Shown: positions 44,537 to 57,269 of the stretch, in pieces
Layout of the letters: every line of letters begins with the position of its first letter
Numbering within the stretch: position 1 is the stretch's first letter
Source of the DNA: Artemia franciscana
Taxonomy: Eukaryota > Arthropoda > Branchiopoda > Anostraca > Artemiidae
Direction of reading: 5' to 3'
Length of the DNA: 64,000 nucleotides
NCBI RefSeq assembly: GCF_032884065.1
Contig: NC_088864.1
Coordinates: 17,612,409 to 17,676,408 of the forward strand
Program-made: the position numbers and the translations under genes
Notes under the pieces: model-generated
The model's database searches: none
Seen by the model: the letters and a program-made list of their open reading frames with translations, nothing else
Told to the model about the DNA's origin: nothing

Positions 44537-46082
44537 ATTAAATAAAAAAAACATAATTTTTTAACTGAAAGTAAGGAGCGACATAAAAACTTAAAACGAA
44601 CAGAAATTACTTCGTATATGAAAGGGGCTGCTTCCTCATCAGCGCCCCGCTCTTTACGCTAAAGTTTGACTCTTTCAGCTCTACTTTTTAAAACAGCAAA
44701 AAAATTTTAGCGTAAAGAGCAGGGTGCTGATGAGGAAGCAGCCCCTTTCATATACGAAGTAATTTCTGTTCGTTTTAAGTTTTAATGTCGCTCCTTACTT
44801 TCAGTTAAAAAAAAACTGTTTTTCTTTATTTAATTTGCTGAACGTTTTTGAATCAATGCATGTTTTGATTTTGGCTCTCCGCAGATGAATAATTAAAATG
44901 AAATTTGCATATTTATTTTTTGGCTAAATGGCTTTCTCAGAGTTTTGATCGAATGATTTTGAGAAAAAAGAGTGGAGGAGGAGGCCTAGTTGCCCTCCGA
45001 TTTTTTGGTTACTTAAAAAGGCAACTAGAACTTTTAATTTTTTACGAATGTTTTTATTAGTAAAAGATATACGTAATTTACGAATTAGCTTACGTAACGA
45101 ACTTTTGTATTCTCATGTTTTTATTACGTATATGAGTGGGTTCACCCCCTCGTCAGTACCCCGCTCTTTACACTAAAGCTTAAATTTTGTCCCAACTCCT
45201 TAAGAATGACCCTGAATCACAAAAGCCGTAGAATAAATAGTTGAAATTACTAAAAAATACTTTAGCGTAAAGAGCGGGGTATTAGGAGGAGGTGAGCCCA
45301 TAATATGCGTAATAATTTCTGTTCGTTTTAAGTTGTAATGCTTCTCCTTACTTTCAATTGAAAAAACTTGTTCATATTTATTCTTTCATTGTTTTTTTTT
45401 TAATAATGCTAATAAATCCTGCGCTCCCATCATGAAAATTTTCTGCCCCCACGACGAATTCCTCCAAGGAAAGTTCCCCCAGCATAGCTCCCTATTCTCA
45501 AAAAAACCCCGGTGACTCCCTATTCTCAGAATTTTGATCCGGTGACTTTGGGAAAATAACTGGCGTGGGAGGGGGCCTAGGTGCCCTCCAATTTTTTTGG
45601 TCACTTAAAAAGGGCACTAGAACTTTTCATTTTTGTTAGAATGAACCCTCTCGCAAGATTCGAGGACCACTGGGTCGATACGATCACCCCTGGGAAAAAA
45701 AACAAACAAAAACAAACAAATAAAGACGCATCCGTGATCTTTATTCGGGCAAAAATGCGAAATTCCACATTTTTATAGATTGGAGCTTGACGCTTCTACA
45801 ATAAGATTCTCTAATACGCTAAATCTGATGGTGTGATTTTCGTTAAGATTGTATGCCCTTTAGAGGGTTTTTCCCTCTATTTTCGAAAATGAGGCAAATT
45901 TTCTCAGGCTCGTAACTTTTGATGGGTAAAACTAATCTTGATGAAACTTATATATTAGAATTCAGCATTAAAATGCGATTCTTTTGATGTAACTATCGGT
46001 ATCAAAATTCCATTTTTTAGAGTTTTGTTAACTATTGAGCCGGGTCGCTCCTTACTAAAGTTCGTTACCACAAACTGTTTGA
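44537..46082 (+). mobile_element. Family-1 element, nearly full length
   Basis: First hairpin at 44537-44820 with private CATCAGCGCC / GGTGCTGATG arm variants, and the loop in the GTTTGACTC orientation. Second hairpin at 45150-45285. There is an internal deletion near 45500 with a small duplication (CTCCCTATTCTCA twice). The stem-loop end is at 46057-46082. Confidence 0.85.
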
Positions 46083-46900
46083 TTTGACGATCACAGGGGC
46101 AACTGGACTTTCATCACTAATCTGAGCTGTAGGGTTGGGTAAACGAAAATGTTGCATAGAAAGAATTTGATCACTCATAAGAGCACTACAGCCCATCTTG
46201 TCCTTTATAATATTGTGCATCGTTACTTTAAGGTCAACACCAGGGGCCTGTTTGACCCCTACGAATACAAGGGAATCAAGCTGAGCTTCTTGTTGATATT
46301 CATCAAGTCTATCTTCCATTTTTTCAATACGATATTCAAGTGACTCTATTTGAGCTCTAACCCCTTAAGTACTTTGCCAATCTTATCAAATTTTCCATTA
46401 TATTCTACTGATAATCCATCATAAACTTGGGATATTATCTGTTCAGCGGTACCTGGGTTTATACTATTTTTTTGTGCTACCTTTTCTGTGACCAATTTCT
46501 CGATGTCTTTGAGCATATTTTGCTTTGTCTGTGCTAACTCTTTTTCCGTAGAAACTAACTTTTCAACAAGAACAGCTACCGATGATTTTTCAGAATTTAA
46601 GCCAGCTATAGCGGAGGGAGCTTTTTTTGAATACTGAAAGTAGATTTCCGGGAAAATCTCCAGTTCTTGAAATGCCTTGTTAACGCTCCGTTCTGTTTTC
46701 TATGATGCTTCTTTAGACTTTTCCGCATAGAGAACTAAATTTACTTCTAAAACTGTCTGAAGATCGTGGGATCCATGACAAAAAACTAGAAATTTTGGTA
46801 CTTTTTCTAATTGGGTATTAACGTCTACAATTCCTACTGGCCAAAGTGGGTAATTTCTGAATTTTGCCAACACCAAGTCCCCTTTCTTGAACTTGCTCAT
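46083..46900 (-). pseudogene. PWWP-containing LINE ORF1-like protein, broken
   Basis: The minus-strand frame from ATG 46900 encodes KFKKGDLVLAKFRNYPLWPV, then VPKFLVFCHGSHDLQTVLE, a PWWP domain (residues about 2-62). After a TAG (46702-46700) the same frame goes on for about 110 residues rich in Glu, Lys and Leu heptads, a probable coiled coil. One missing G in a G-run near 46365 shifts the frame to AQIESLEYRIEKMEDRLDEY and then LDSLVFVGVKQAPGVDLKV with SDQILSMQHFRLP, the usual ORF1 segment (coiled-coil end plus RRM-type domain start). It is cut at 46082 by a family-1 element. PWWP modules bind nucleosomes, so a chromatin-tethering role is inferred, not shown. Confidence 0.6.
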
Positions 46901-47333
46901 TTTAAATTTCAGAACTGGCTATCTTAACTTAAGAAAAATAAGAAGTCAAATATCAAATTTCAGACCTGCTAGAAATTTCTGCTGTACTCTTATATCCAAA
47001 GCTGCTATCCAGTAAACCACAAAATAGTCAATAAATAACAATGTCTTATTTCAACTTAATTATTAACAATGTGTTATAACACTGTAATAAACAGCAATTC
47101 AGTTCAAATACATTAGTTAAATATAACCAGAAACTGGTTTTTCACATAGGTAACTCTCCAAGTACTCAGAGAGTTGTTCACTAAATGAATGCTACTGAAA
47201 TACTTGAGGTTCTTTCATTGAAGTACCAAGGACAGTGGCAATGACTGTGGCCTATAAGTGGACAAACTATTTCCAACTGACTCTCCAAGTACGCAGAGAG
47301 TCGTTCACTGAATGAATGCTGCTGAAATACTGA
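46901..47333 (-). promoter_or_regulatory. 5' region of the PWWP-ORF1 element with two direct repeats
   Basis: CTCTCCAAGTACTCAGAGAG with GAATGCTACTGAAATACT (47153-47204) is repeated at 47281-47333 with few changes, 128 bp apart. Each unit has a small dyad (CTCTC...GAGAG). Tandem units in front of an ORF1 recall LINE promoter monomers; this is inference. Confidence 0.4.
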
Positions 47334-48320
47334 CCCTCATATGGGTAATAATTTCTACCCGTTTTAAGTTTTAATGCTGGTCCTTACTTTCAGTTGAAAA
47401 AAAAACTTTTTCATATTTATTTTTTCATTTTTTTTTAATAATGCTTGAAAACTTTGCGCTCCCTTCATGGAAATTTTCTCCCCCCCCCCATGACAAATTC
47501 CTCCATAGAAAGTTCCCCCAACATATGCCCCTCTTCTCAACCCCTCCCCCAACCAAAAAATCCGCCTAAAAACGTCTGTACACTTCTTAATAACCATTAC
47601 TCTATGTAAGCACTGGTCAAAGTTTGTAACTTGTAGCCCCTCCCATGGGGACTATGGGGGAGTAAGTCGTCCCTAAAGACTTAGTTATAAGGTTTTTTGA
47701 CTATGCTGAATAAAATGGCTATCTCAGAATCTTGATCCGGTGACTTTAGGAAAATCATTGGGGCGGGGGGGGCTAGGTACTCTCCAATTTTTTTGGTCAC
47801 TTAAAAAGGGCACTAGAACTTTTCATTTCTGTTAAAATGAGCCCTCTCTCAATATTCTAGAACCACTGGGTCGATACGATCACCCCTGGGAATAAAAACT
47901 AAAAAAAAAAACAGAAAAACAAACAAACAAATAAACACGGAACTGTGATCTGCCTTCTGGTAAAAAATACAAAATTCCACATATTTTTAGATAGGAGCTT
48001 GAAACTTCTACAATAGGGTTCTCTGATACGCTGAATCTGATGGTGTGATTTTGTGTTAAGATTCGGTTAAGATGATTGGCGTTAAGATTTGGTGACTTTT
48101 AGGGGTGTTTCCCCTTATTTTCCAAAATAAGGCAAATTTTCTCAGGCTCGTAACTTTTGATGGGTAAAACTAAACTTGATGAAACTTATATATTTAAAAT
48201 CAACATTAAAATGCAATTCTTTTGATGTAGCTACTGGTATCAAAATCCCGTTTTTTAGTGTTTTGGTAACTATTGAGCCGGGTCGCTCCTTACTACTTTT
48301 CGTTACCACGAACTGTTTGA
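47334..48320 (+). mobile_element. Family-1 element, 5' truncated
   Basis: Begins at the CCTCATATGGGTAATAATTTC segment after the second hairpin and runs to the stem-loop end (TTCGTTACCACGAACTGTTTGA region). There is a small tandem duplication of GTTAAGATT-like units at 48055-48090. Confidence 0.85.
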
Positions 48321-48339
48321 TATTCGAGAGTAATTCCTA

Positions 48340-48408
48340 AAGTCGTGTTTCGCAGGTTTCGAGTATTGCAATGTCATCAACAAAATCTAGGTCGCTGAGC
48401 ATGCGATC
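48340..48408 (-). pseudogene. Small LINE reverse transcriptase relic
   Basis: Minus strand encodes DRMLSDLDFVDDIAILETC, the palm motif in its LxDLDFADDIALLE form, typical of several LINE clades including RTE-like ones. FVDD replaces FADD. Only about 23 codons are recognisable. Confidence 0.6.
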
Positions 48409-48880
48409 ATTTAGGCTCCCCTGCCTAAATGATGATTATCAGATACTTTGTATATGTGATCGAAATATCTGGACTTATCCACCTGTTTTATTCACTGTCT
48501 AAATAAATGGATCTATCCTCACTTCAGAGTTTATTTGTTCGTCATAGAACGGCAGTGTGGTCTCAAAAAAGAAGAATAGAAAAAAATAGCTAATAGGTTG
48601 CTTCGATAAACTTCCGAACAAAGAAATACCAGCAATTTAAAAGGAACCTCAACAATTATGCGTCGTAGGTAGGTAGTGGAAATGGTCGTAGATTTAGACT
48701 GAAATTTGTGAGGGTTAAAGTTCTAATAAATCTGTTGAAATTAAAATGATTTAAAAATATCGATAAAAAAGAGTAATTTGTAAGAACTACCATCCATAAA
48801 AAATATGATATTTAATATTTTCTTCATAATTTTTCGCCTTTGCACTTCTGGCCACTATAGCGAGTGAGTTAAGCTTTGTA
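48409..48880. other. Unassigned intronic sequence
   Basis: No gene or repeat recognised in this part of GNPDA intron 1. Confidence 0.4.
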
Positions 48881-50540
48881 TCAACCAGTTCGTGGTAATG
48901 AACTGTAGTAAGGAGCGACCCAGCTCAATAGTAACCGAAACTCTAAAAAATGGAATTTCAATATCAATGGTTACATCAAAAGAATCGCATTTTAATGCTG
49001 ATTTTAAATATATAAGTTTCATCAAGATCAGTTATACCCATCAAATGTTACGAGCCTGAGAAAATTTGCCTCATTTTAGAAAATAGGGGAAAACAGCCCC
49101 TAAAAGTCATACAATCTTAACGAAAATCATACAGTCAGATTCAGCGTATCAGAGAACCTTATTTTAGAAGTTTCAAGCTCCTATCTACAAAAATTTTGCA
49201 TTTTTTGCCATAAGACAGATCACGGATGCGTGTTTATTTGTTTGTTTTTGTTTTTTTCCCAAGGGGTGATTGTATCGACTGAGTGGTCCTAGAATGTTTC
49301 AAGAGGGCGCATTTTAACGGAAATGAAAAGTTCTAGTGCCCTTTTTAAGTGACCAAAAAATTAGAGGGCACCTAGGCCCCCTCCCACGCTAATTTTTTCC
49401 CAAAAGTCACCGGATCAAAATTCCGAGACAACCATTTTATTCACCATAGTCGAAAAACCTAATAACTGTGTCTTTAGGGCTGACTTACTTCCCCGCAGTC
49501 CCCGTGGGAGGGGCTGCAAGTTACAAACTTTGACCTGTGTTTACATATAGTAATGGTTACTGGGAAGTGTACAGACGTTTTCAAGGGGATTTTTTTTGTT
49601 TAGGGGGGAGATTTGAGGGGGGGTTACGTGGGAAGATATTTCCATGGAGAAACTTCTCATGGGGGAAGAGATTTTCAATGAAAGGGGGAAAGGATTTTCT
49701 AGCATTATTTGAAAAACAATGAAAAAATAAATATGAAAAGTTTTTTCTACTGAAAGTAAGGAGCAGCACTAAAACTTAAAGCGAACAAAAATTATTACGC
49801 ATATGAGGGGTTTACCTCCTCGTTATACCTCACTCTTTACGCTAAAGGATTTTTAGTAAAATCAACTATTTATTGTACGGCCTTTGTGATTCAGGGGTCA
49901 TTCTTAGGGAATTGGGACAAAATCTAAGCTTTAGTGTAAAGAGCGAGGCATCGACGAGGGTTGAACCCCCTCATATACGCAATAAAAACATACGAATATA
50001 GAAGTTTGTTATGTAAGTTAATTCGTAAGTTACGTATTTTTTTAACAATGAAAACTTTTGTAAAAAATTAAAAGTTCTATTTGCTTTTTTAAGTAATCAA
50101 ACCACGGAGGGCAACTAGGCCTCCTCCCTCGCTCCTTTTTTCTCAAAATCTTCCGATTAATTGCGAGTAATTAATATGCAAATTTCGTTTTAATTATTTA
50201 TGTGCGGAGAGCCAAGATCAAAACATACATTAATTCAAAAACGTCCAGAAATTAAATAAAAAACAAGTTTTTTTTTTAAATGAAAGTAAGGAGCAACATT
50301 AAAACTTAAAACGAACATAAATTACTCCGTATATGAAAGGGGCTTTTCCTCTTTAACGCCCCGCTCTTTACGCTAAAGTTTCTTACTGTTTTAAAAATAG
50401 AGTTAAGAGAAAGAGTCAAACTTTAGTGTAAAGAGCGAGGCGTTGAGGAGGAAAAGCCCCTTTCATACACGGATTAATTTCTGTTCGTTTTAAGTTTTAA
50501 TATTGCTCCTTACTTTCGTTTAAAAAATTAGTATTTTCTC
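48881..50540 (-). mobile_element. Family-1 element, full length, minus strand
   Basis: From the stem-loop end (CCAGTTCGTGGTAATGAACTG) through the second hairpin (49805-49955) to the first hairpin (50255-50530). Confidence 0.85.
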
Positions 50541-51985
50541 TTCTATTTATCCAAAAATATTCGAATAAATGCCAAAACACTCAGAAAAATATAAACTCCA
50601 ATAAAGATGCATGTAGGTATGTGCTTCAAACTAAGTATATGATTTGAAATACTTCTTAAAAAATAAATAATTATGCGTGTTATTTTGTATTTGATAGGTA
50701 TATATTGGTGATTTAAATTCTCAGGGTTTCAAGCTATGGTAGATTTCATATTATCTTTTTCTTTAGTCTAAAAATTTTCAGATATTCAGCTTAAATGTTT
50801 AAACCTCGATGTGTCTGTTGAGTACAAAAATAAATATTTGAAACGTCAGCTCAGACTTAGCATTAAATAAGAGAATTGTCCAGTAAAAATTTCGATTTAC
50901 AGACAACCAATCATGGAAATATGATCAAACTGGTATGATCAAAAAATATTGTATCAAAAAAACTGGTATGTATCAAAAAATAAGTGTAAAAATCCTCAGC
51001 GGTGTATATAGCAGTTTATGTAATTTTATGGAATCCCTATACAAATATAGGGATCAAATACAAAATCCCTATATCTAATATCCCTACATGTAAATCCCCA
51101 TATGTAACCTATACAAAATACCTATATGTAATCATATGCAATCCCTATACAAAAACGTAACTATAGTTTGTGACTGGTTGGTATAGAGAAGTTGAGAAAT
51201 TCGGAAAAAATATTGTAGTTGCATTCCATTTTCGTGGTTAACCCAAGTAGTGTGAATTTCCACTTTTTTCAACATTTAATTAGTAAACATTTGAAAAAAA
51301 TCCACACCGTGCCATTGATTGAAACTGAGAAGTCAGAAACCCATCTATACCGGTTAAAAAAATAGACACAATTGCCTTTTTTATAAACAAATTTCGAAAA
51401 TATATTTTCTTAATTGATTGCTCCGACTTTTGAAGGAGTATTTCGACTCATATACTTAGTTTTAAGTGTATACTTATACGAAGCTTTATTGAAGTTCAGG
51501 TATTTCTAAAGAGTTTGGCCTTTATTTTAATGTTTTAGGATGAACAGAGGAGGTGATATGCTATGTAATGTAGAGCTTTAATTAAATGAAAATAGGCAGA
51601 AAAGTGGCCACCATTTGCTCGCCGAAATCAAAAACATTATAATATGTTTGCATTTCTCATACATTTACTTTTTATTATACAAATCCCCTAAAAACCAAAA
51701 TCTTGTAAAAACTACACCAATTCGCAAAGAAAAGCAAACCCGAATTTTATGACAGCCAAAAAAAGAGTACCTGTAATGATATAAATTTCTTCGTCTCTGC
51801 CATAGCAAGACTCGAAAACAAATTTTTGACCGTAAAAAGAAGTTCAAATTTTAAGATTTCCCGGCTCGTTGTAACAGCACAATCCTGAAATATCATTTTG
51901 ACAGCCCAAAGAAATTGGGATTTAAAATTTTTCCTCCTTGATATCACAAAATGAAGATTTTCACTTCCCGGTTGGTTTTTGTGGT
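50541..51985. other. Unassigned intronic sequence
   Basis: AT-rich. A cluster of AATCCCTATA-like short repeats lies at 51025-51160. An 85-codon minus frame (52004-51747) has no motif I know. Confidence 0.4.
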
Positions 51986-52522
51986 AATTTAAAAAAAAAA
52001 ACAAGTTTTTTTTAACTGAAAGTAAGGAGCGACATTAAAACTTAAAACGAACAGAGATTACTCCGTATATGAAAGGGACTTTTGCTCCTCAACGACCCGC
52101 TCTTTACGCTAAAGTTTTTTACTGTATTAAAATGTAGAGTTAAGAGAAAGAGTCAAACTTTAGCGTAAAGAGCGGGGCGTTGAGGAGGAAAAGCCCCTTT
52201 CATATACGGAATAATTTCTGTTCGTTTTAAGTTTTAATTTCGCTCCTTACTTTCAGTTAAAAAAACTTGTATTTTTTTTGTTTATTTTCTGGAGTTTTTG
52301 AATTAATGCATGGTTTGATCTTGGCTCTCCGCACATAAATAACTAAAACGAAATTTGCATATTAATTTTTTTGGGCTTTTGGCTTTTTCATAGTTTTAAT
52401 CGGAAGGTTTTGAGAAAAAGGAGCAAGGGAGGAGGCCTAGTTGCCCACCAATTTTTTGATTACTTAAAAAGGCAACTATAACTTATAATTTTTTATGAAC
52501 GTTTTCATAAATAAAAAATATA
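51986..52522 (+). mobile_element. Family-1 element, 5' third
   Basis: First hairpin (51986-52275) and the start of the internal region, ending at CATAAATAAAAAATATAAG, where a minus-strand copy begins. Confidence 0.85.
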
Positions 52523-54262
52523 AGACGAACTGTAGTAAGGAGCGACCCGGCTCAATAGTAAACGAAACTCTAAAAAAATGGAATTTTAATACTAAAATAT
52601 ACATCAAAAGTATCAAATTTTCATGCTGATTTTACATATATAAGTTTCATCAAATTTAGTCTTTGTCATCAAAAGTTACGAGCCTGAAAAATTTGCCTTA
52701 TTTTAGAAAATAGGGGAAAACACCCCTGAAAAGTCACAGAATCTTAACGAAAATCACACCATCAGACTCATCACGCAATCGCATTCGGCGTATCAGAGAA
52801 CCCTATAGCAAAATTTTCAAGCTCCTATCTACAAAAATGTGTAATTTAATATTTTTTGCCAGAAGACAAGTCACGGGTGCGTGTTTATTTGTTTGTTGTT
52901 TTTTTTTCCCAGGGGTCATCGTGTCGACCAAGTGGTCTTAGAATGTCGCAAGAGGGCTCATTCTAACGGAAATGAAAATTTCTAGTGCCCTTTTTAAGTG
53001 ACCAAAAAAATTGGAGGGCACCTAGGCCCCCTCCCTTGCTCATTTTTTCTCCGAAGTCAACAGATCAAAATTTTGAGATAGCCATTTTGTTCCGCATAGT
53101 CAAAAACCATAATAACTATGTCTTTGGGAATGACTTACTCCCCCACAGTCCCTGGGGGAGGATCTGCAAGTTACAAACCTCGACCAGTGTTTACATATAA
53201 TAATGGTTATTGGGATGTGTACAGTCGTTTTCAGGGGATTTTTTTTGTTTTGGGGGTGAGGTTGAGGGGAGGGGGCTATGTGGGAGGACCTTTCCTTGGA
53301 GAGATATGTCATGGGGGAGCAGAAATTCAATGAAAGGGGCGCAGGATTTTCTAAAATTACTATAAAAAAAACAATGAAAAAATAAACATGGAAAAGTTTT
53401 TTCAATTGAAAGTAAAGAGTAGCATTGAAACTTAAAACGAACAGAGATTATTACGCATATGAGGGGTTCTAAAAATACTTTAGCATAAAGAGCGAGGTAT
53501 TTAGAAGGAGTACCTCGCTCTTTATGCTATAGTATTTTTAGTAATTTAAACTATTTATTCTACGGCCTTTCTGATTCAGGGGTCATTCTTAAAGATTTGG
53601 GACAAAACTTACGATTTAGTGTAAAGAACGAGGTATTAACGAGGGTACAAACCCCCTCATATGCATAATAAAAATTAAAGAATATAAAAGTTTGTTACGT
53701 ACAGTTAATTCTTAAGTTACTTATATTTTTCACTAATAAGAAAAATTCGTTAAAAATTAAAATTTATAGTTGCCTTTTTATGTAACCGAAAAATTGCATG
53801 GCAACTAGGCCTCCTTCCCCATCCCTTATTTCTCAAAATCGTCTGATCAAAACTAAGAGAAAGCCATTTAGCCAAAAAAGGAATTAATATGCAAATTTCA
53901 TTTTAATAATTTATGTGTGGAGAGCCAAAATCAAACATGCATTAACTCAAAAACGTTCAGAAATTACATAAAAAAAACAAGTTTTTTTAACTGAAAGTAA
54001 GGAGCGACATTAAAACTTAAAACGAACAGAAATTACTCCGTATATGAAATTGGTTGTCCCCTCCGCAATCCCTCGCTCTTTACGCTAAAGTTTGACTCTT
54101 TGCCACAATTTTGCTTTTTAAAACAATTAAAAGCTTTAGCGTAAAGAGCGAGGGATTGCGGAGGGGATAACCCATTTCATATACGGAGTAATTTCTGTTC
54201 GTTTTAAGTTTTAATGTCGCTCCTTACTTTCAGTTAAAGAAAACTAGTTTTTTTATGTAATT
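52523..54262 (-). mobile_element. Family-1 element, full length, minus strand
   Basis: The stem-loop end is cut (starts GACGAACTGTAGTAAGG). Then the internal region, the second hairpin (53460-53640), and a first hairpin of the GGTTGTCCCCTCCGC subfamily (53965-54260). With the preceding fragment it forms an inverted pair. Confidence 0.85.
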
Positions 54263-54694
54263 TGTTACAAAGAAGACATTTTTTGCACGTCCAAATGAGT
54301 TGAACCTTCTTGAAAATGAAATATGATAAGGTAAGATAAGTCTATTTTTGCCCGCTTACAACATACAACGAAAGTGGAATAAAGAAAAACAACAAAAAGA
54401 AAAATCAACTTCTAAACGTAGAAAATAGATAATACAAAATTAATCCAAACAGCATTGGTAAATAATGTTAAATGGCAGTAAAAGAAGTAGATAGTTTAAA
54501 CTCCTAAAGGTAACGATAAGAATACGAGTACTACACTTATTTGGACCATTTGCGAGGTTGGGGTATTTCAGTGAAGAAGACTCTATGATAGATTTACCTT
54601 CTACAACAACAGATAAAGAAGATATACCTTTACCTAGGGCATTATAATCAAAAATTCAGTCTTAGCAGCAGTTAAAACTATGTCTTAGGAGCTT

Positions 54695-55408
54695 CTAACC
54701 GGAAATCAAAGAATCAATGTTTGCCTGTAAAGCAGAAAGACTCGAAGTGATGAGCAGGACATCATCTGCATTGCAAATCAAACTAAAATCACAAAGCTCG
54801 CTATAAATTCCACCATTAATTGTCATAGTTACAGTGGTCGTAAAAATATCAAACATAGTAGGACTTAAAATTGAACCTTGCCTCAATCTTCTAATAAGCC
54901 GAATAGGCTAAGTTAAAAAGCTTTTTTTTTTCAGTTTAACCCTAACATAACTATGGTTATAGCAATACGGAAGCAACGCAACAATATAGGACGTAACTCC
55001 AAAATCGTGCAGAGTCAAAATACTTTGGGATGGACTACAGAATCGAATGCTGCTTGCATATCCACACTACTTAATATACGAGATTTCTCAAATTCTAATC
55101 ACAATTCAGATGCTTTCGAAGACCAAACTGTCTATAATCTAGCACAAATTTATGTATCATTTCAGGCAGGATAAGAGGGCGGATTATAGGATCTCAGGCA
55201 GATTATAGGGCGGTAACTACTACAAAATTAGCATTTTTCCCTTTTTTAAAATACTCGTTACTGCACCTGAACCAAATGAATTAGGTACTTGACCTGTATC
55301 AATAAACATATGAAATAAAAGTGTCAGATGCTCAATAAATTGTGGACTTGTGTTTTGAAGGTGGTGGGGTGTGGCACCGTCTAAACCGGGAGCTTTACGA
55401 CGCCTCAA
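54695..55408 (-). pseudogene. LINE ORF2 reverse transcriptase pieces
   Basis: Frame 55408-55220 encodes RRKAPGLDGATPHHLQN and VPNSFGSGAVTSILKKGK, the K-PG-DG and P-..-KKGK motifs of the finger region. Frame 54886-54695 encodes RQGSILSPTMFDIF and CNADDVLLITSSLSAL, the RQG-LSP-LF and NADD catalytic motifs. The DNA between them is degraded. NADD in place of YADD/FADD may be mutation. Confidence 0.7.
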
Positions 55409-55822
55409 AAGCCGGATTACACACTTTTAGAAACAAGAAAAATGTTATGCTTATGCAATATAGGGCCAAGCCTACTCTTTAATAAGGCATCACTTCCAGC
55501 TTCTAAATTCGAATCATGGGAGCCAAAAACAGCAGAAAAAGAGTGAAATCATTGCTATTCAGGAATACAAACACTCCCTCTACTGCGACCGCTCTGAATA
55601 TTTCTATACTTTTTCCATAAGTTTTGATTTTTAAGAGCCTCAGCAGAGGCACACTCAGCTTTCCTAGCTTTGATTGTGTTTAACTGACACAATAGATATA
55701 TTCTGTATTTGTCTTTCTGAATAACTGGAGCAGAAGACCGGATCTAGGCTTATCACAATCACAACAAAAGGGATACCGTATTTTGAACGTCTTTCAGCTG
55801 TGCTTAAGCTGGGATCTTGACT

Positions 55823-56775
55823 CTAACCGAACTTACGACTACCTCTCTTCACTTTAGCTACCGGAACAGAGGCTGCCTCCCCACACTTCATGGCATGAAA
55901 AATTTCAGCAGCATATATATCAAGACTAATGCTATCCCTTACGCCATGAAGTAAAAGCTGGAACGGCACTTTAATTTCCGTTAGTATTTCATCTAGTCTA
56001 TCCTCATAGAGAATCTTATAAACCTTTTCCCACTCTGTCTTATAGTAATACTGCAAGGGATTTGTCCTAGTATTATGCAAATAAGTAATTTTAAATGACA
56101 AGCCGAGGTGATCGTTGAATGTGTACTCAGAATCCACAGCAACATTTGAAGCAAGAGTGAAGTTAGATACAACTTGATCTATATTGGAGATGCTACCTGA
56201 GTAATGTATTTATGTAAATTATATTACTTTTCCCACAAACAAGCGCATCGCTCGTCAGATGTGAGTCTGAGACTCACGATATAAGAATTGTCACGTGACT
56301 GATATAAGACTTTTTTTCATTCTTAGTTAGGTCGCATTGGATATCTCCACAGATTACGCAATGAGTAGCCTATTACTAAGGAACAATAGTGGACGAAGGC
56401 GACTCCATGCCTCTGCAAAACATTTTTCACTTTGGATAGAGTTATAACTGGTAGGGGAATAAACATTAATAATGATGAACATGCTGGGACCTTCGAGTTG
56501 GGAACCTATGTAAAATTTACTTGATTCCACTTTAGACGTAGGCTCTTATCTTAAATTATAACAGTTCTTCCACTGGGTCTACCCGAACCAGTTCGACCGA
56601 TGGCCTCGTGAATTAACACAGATTTGTTTTGGAAACACTCATATAGACCAATGTTTTCTGCAGTAAGGAAATGTTCCTGAACACATATTATGCCATACTT
56701 GTCACACGAGTTCCCTAGCTTCACAGTTTTATATCCAAAAATATTTCGAGAAAAGATAGAAATTTCTCTCGTCAA
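55823..56775 (-). pseudogene. LINE ORF2 endonuclease remnants
   Basis: Frame 56775-56551 begins ISIFSRNIFGYKTVKLGN and continues YGIICVQEHFLTAENI, matching the start of an apurinic-type endonuclease (N-G---, QE-FL). The following region is degraded. Frame 56137-55823 starts DSEYTFNDHLGLSF, corresponding to the SDH-P motif (here NDH), and continues into the linker with YYYKTEWEKVYKILY. Confidence 0.6.
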
Positions 56776-57269
56776 CTGGTGAAAATGGTATTGGCATCAG
56801 CGATAGCTTTTCTCACTACAAGACACGAAAGGCTAAAAGTGGAATGAATCCATTTTCCAGGTGGACAGAGAGCGTACCTAAATTGCAATGAACTACAAAA
56901 GTTGGTTTTAGTAGATTCGTGAGGTTTAGCACACCTAGGGCACTTCTGAGTACGGGCACAGTCGTTAGCCAGATGATCAAAAGACAGACATATGAAGCAC
57001 TTCCGTGGGACAACCTTACATTCAAAGACTCGCAGTACTGTATACTCTACTTTCAAGCCGGACTTCAAGGCAAGATCACATTTCAATTTATCCACAAAAA
57101 TCAGCGTGACACTCCCTGAAGTTTCAAAGCGTCTTGCTTCAAGCACCTGTGAGCTTGGAATAGTAATATCTGCTTCCAAAGTGCTAAGTGGGACAAATTT
57201 AGTAGTTACTAAATATTTTTCCTGTCGGAATGGTACTTTGACTTCAGGTTTTGTCTTAAATCCCTTCAA
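56772..57269 (-). pseudogene. LINE ORF1 (gag-like) with zinc knuckles
   Basis: 165-codon frame. After a stretch resembling the gag-like domain (ETSGSVTLIFVDKLKC, LKVEYTVLRVFECKVVP) it has CFICLSFDHLANDC, a CCHC zinc knuckle (C-x2-C-x4-H-x4-C), then CPRCAKPHESTKTNFC, and a damaged third around ALCPPGKWIHSTFSLSC. Several zinc knuckles after this domain are typical of Jockey and I clade ORF1, which binds element RNA. The third knuckle has lost its spacing, so a small frame slip is likely. Confidence 0.75.

Larger units (their letters stand above)
54300..57269 (-). mobile_element. Jockey/I-like LINE, degraded
   Basis: On the minus strand: ORF1 with zinc knuckles (57269-56772), endonuclease start (56775-56551), ORF2 middle (56137-55823), and reverse transcriptase pieces (55408-54695). 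A putative 3' region ends in CTTATCTTACCTTATC-type repeats near 54320-54340. The 5' end is truncated. It lies in GNPDA intron 1, antisense, ending about 490 bp before exon 2. Confidence 0.75.

Noticed and set aside
51747..52004. 85-codon minus-strand frame
   Set aside because: No recognised domain. It starts inside the A-rich edge of a family-1 hairpin, so it is likely chance.
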